Origin: Allorhizocola rhizosphaerae
GTDB lineage: Bacteria > Actinomycetota > Actinomycetes > Mycobacteriales > Micromonosporaceae
Length of the DNA: 41,036 nt
Direction: 5' to 3'
NCBI RefSeq assembly: GCF_003426775.1
Contig: NZ_QJUG01000061.1
Span: 1 to 41,036, forward strand
The notes beneath the pieces were generated by a model. It ran no database searches. It was given only the letters and a program-made list of their open reading frames with translations, and was not told the DNA's origin. The translations under genes were made by a program, and so were the position numbers. The stretch's first letter is position 1. The number at the start of each line of letters is the position of its first letter. This document shows positions 39,803 to 41,036 of this stretch, one piece after another.

Positions 39803-41036
39803 GTGACCAAGAAGGCGCGACGCGAACGGGAGCCGGCGGAGGGGCTGCCGGTCGCGCGTGTTTGCGTCGACGTGCCGCTGCCGCATCTGGACCGGCTTTT
39901 TGATTATTTGGTACCGGTTGAGTTCGACACCGACGCGCAGGCCGGCACTCGGGTGCGGGTGCGGTTCGCGGGTCAGCTGGTCGACGGCTGGCTGATCGAG
40001 CGGGTGGCGGAGTCGGCGCACGGCGGCAGGCTCGCCTGGCTGGAAAAGGTGGTGTCGCCGGAGCCGGTGCTGCGTCCCGAGATCGCCGCGCTGGCGCGCC
40101 AGATCGCCGATCGTTACGCGGGCGGGTTGGCCGACGTGCTGCGCCTTGCCGTTCCACCCAGGCAGGCGACGGTCGAAAAGCAGCTGCGCCTCGTGCCGCC
40201 GCCACCGTCGACTGTGGAGCGCCCGGCGCGCGCGGGGTGGGGACGCTATCCGGCGGGTGAGGCGTTCCTGGCCGGGCTGGAGCAGGGCCGGGGGCCGCGC
40301 GCGGTGTGGTCGGCGATGCCCGGTGAGGACTGGCCGGCCCGGCTCGCGGAGGCGATCGGTTCGACCCTCCACAGTGGACGTGGGGCCGTGGCCGTGGTCG
40401 CCGACGCGCGTGATCTGCGTCGGCTCGATGACGCGCTGACCGCCCTGATCGGCAAGGACATGCACGTCGCGCTCGCTGCGGCGCTGGGGCCCGCCGAGCG
40501 GTACCGGCGGTTTTTGCGCGCCAGCCGGGGCGAGGCGCGTGCTGTGATCGGCATGCGGGCGGCGGCGTTCGCGCCCGTGGGCGAGCTCGGGCTGGTGGCG
40601 ATCTGGGACGACGGCGACGACCTGCACGCCGAGCCGCGTGCGCCATACCCGCACGCGCGCCAGGTGCTGCTGACCCGGGCCCAGGTGACCGGCGCGGGCG
40701 CACTGGTGGGCGGGTTCGTGCGGACGGCCGAGGCGCAGCAACTGCTCGCGACCGGCTGGGCCAAGGAGATCGTCGCGCCGCGCGAAACACTGCGCCGGGT
40801 CGCGCCCAACGTGCAGCCGGCCGATGACAAGCAACTGGCCCGCGATCCGGCTGCGGCGTCGGCCCGGTTGCCGAGCCTTGCCTGGCAGGCGGCGCGCGAG
40901 TCGCTGGCGGCCGGGCATCCCGTGCTGATCCAGGTGCCGCGTCGGGGCTACGTGCCCGCGGTGTCCTGTCAGGACTGTCGCGAGCGGGCGCGCTGCCCGC
41001 ACTGTGCGGGGCCGCTCGCGCTCGGCGGAGCCGGTG
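39803..41036 (+). CDS. priA: Primosomal protein PriA (3' end cut by window)
   Basis: The frame runs from GTG 39803 to the window end (411 residues). The N-terminal 3'-DNA-binding domain is recognisable (VDVPLPHLDRLFDYLVP, VRVRFAGQLVDGWL). The middle part corresponds to the helicase core but no Walker A GxGKT/S is visible in the expected place, consistent with actinobacterial PriA that has lost ATPase motifs. The zinc-binding segment CQDCRERARCPHCAGPL begins just before the end. PriA restarts stalled replication forks. No SD is clear. metK-priA adjacency is typical of actinomycetes. Confidence 0.9.
   Translation, partial: MTKKARREREPAEGLPVARVCVDVPLPHLDRLFDYLVPVEFDTDAQAGTRVRVRFAGQLVDGWLIERVAESAHGGRLAWLEKVVSPEPVLRPEIAALARQIADRYAGGLADVLRLAVPPRQATVEKQLRLVPPPPSTVERPARAGWGRYPAGEAFLAGLEQGRGPRAVWSAMPGEDWPARLAEAIGSTLHSGRGAVAVVADARDLRRLDDALTALIGKDMHVALAAALGPAERYRRFLRASRGEARAVIGMRAAAFAPVGELGLVAIWDDGDDLHAEPRAPYPHARQVLLTRAQVTGAGALVGGFVRTAEAQQLLATGWAKEIVAPRETLRRVAPNVQPADDKQLARDPAAASARLPSLAWQAARESLAAGHPVLIQVPRRGYVPAVSCQDCRERARCPHCAGPLALGGAG

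Noticed and set aside
39492-39903. Plus-strand frames and the long minus-strand frames crossing the metK-priA gap
   Set aside because: They encode the palindromic repeats twice and run into priA in the wrong frame.

Overview
The window is high-GC actinomycete chromosome. The evidence is dense GTG/TTG starts, many 4-25 bp gene overlaps, a BldD orthologue with its c-di-GMP motif, an actinobacterial mIHF, an AfsR-like SARP regulator, and the gene order alaS-ruvX-mltG-aroE // aroC-aroK-aroB-aroQ-efp-nusB-bldD-pyrR-pyrB-pyrC-carA-carB-pyrD-pyrF-mihF-gmk-rpoZ-coaBC-metK-priA. That order is shared by Streptomyces and relatives. The family cannot be fixed from sequence alone; Streptosporangiales or Pseudonocardiales-like is a guess. 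Nearly all of it is conserved core metabolism, with a few insertions that break the usual order.

Layout. 1-4556: a truncated proline-rich membrane protein, a DUF948-type protein, a small membrane protein and alaS. 4557-8149: an accessory insertion of a NurA-like nuclease and a HerA-like ATPase, behind an alaS terminator and a 19-bp operator-like palindrome. HerA overlaps ruvX, so the pair is wired into the ruvX-mltG-aroE operon (8139-10559). 10537-16568 (minus strand): a five-gene oligopeptide/dipeptide ABC importer (oppC, lipoprotein, oppB, oppD, oppF) converging on aroE with overlapping 3' ends. 17111-20029: a large SARP-NB-ARC-TPR regulator, divergent from the importer. 20104-24351: aroC-aroK-aroB-aroQ, efp and nusB. 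24603-25091 (minus): bldD with a well-placed BldD box on its own promoter. 25298-35595: a pyrimidine operon, pyrR-pyrB-pyrC-carA-carB-pyrD-(bioA)-pyrF, led by a PyrR-binding RNA site that can cover the pyrR ribosome binding site. 35639-39477: mihF, gmk, rpoZ, coaBC and metK. 39803-41036: the 5' part of priA.

How it works together. The shikimate block makes chorismate. The pyr block makes UMP. gmk, rpoZ, coaBC and metK supply GTP precursors, an RNA polymerase subunit, CoA precursor and SAM. BioA, which uses SAM as amino donor in biotin synthesis, sits unexpectedly between pyrD and pyrF and is translationally linked to both.

Most worth a second look: (1) the nurA-herA pair joined to ruvX; (2) a 128-bp quasi-palindrome starting at the carB stop codon; (3) a tandem pair of ~109-bp palindromic repeats starting at the metK stop codon; (4) bioA inside the pyr operon; (5) candidate RNA and DNA regulatory sites for PyrR, BldD, the SARP regulator and NurA. 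No CRISPR array, tRNA, rRNA, transposase or integrase was seen.
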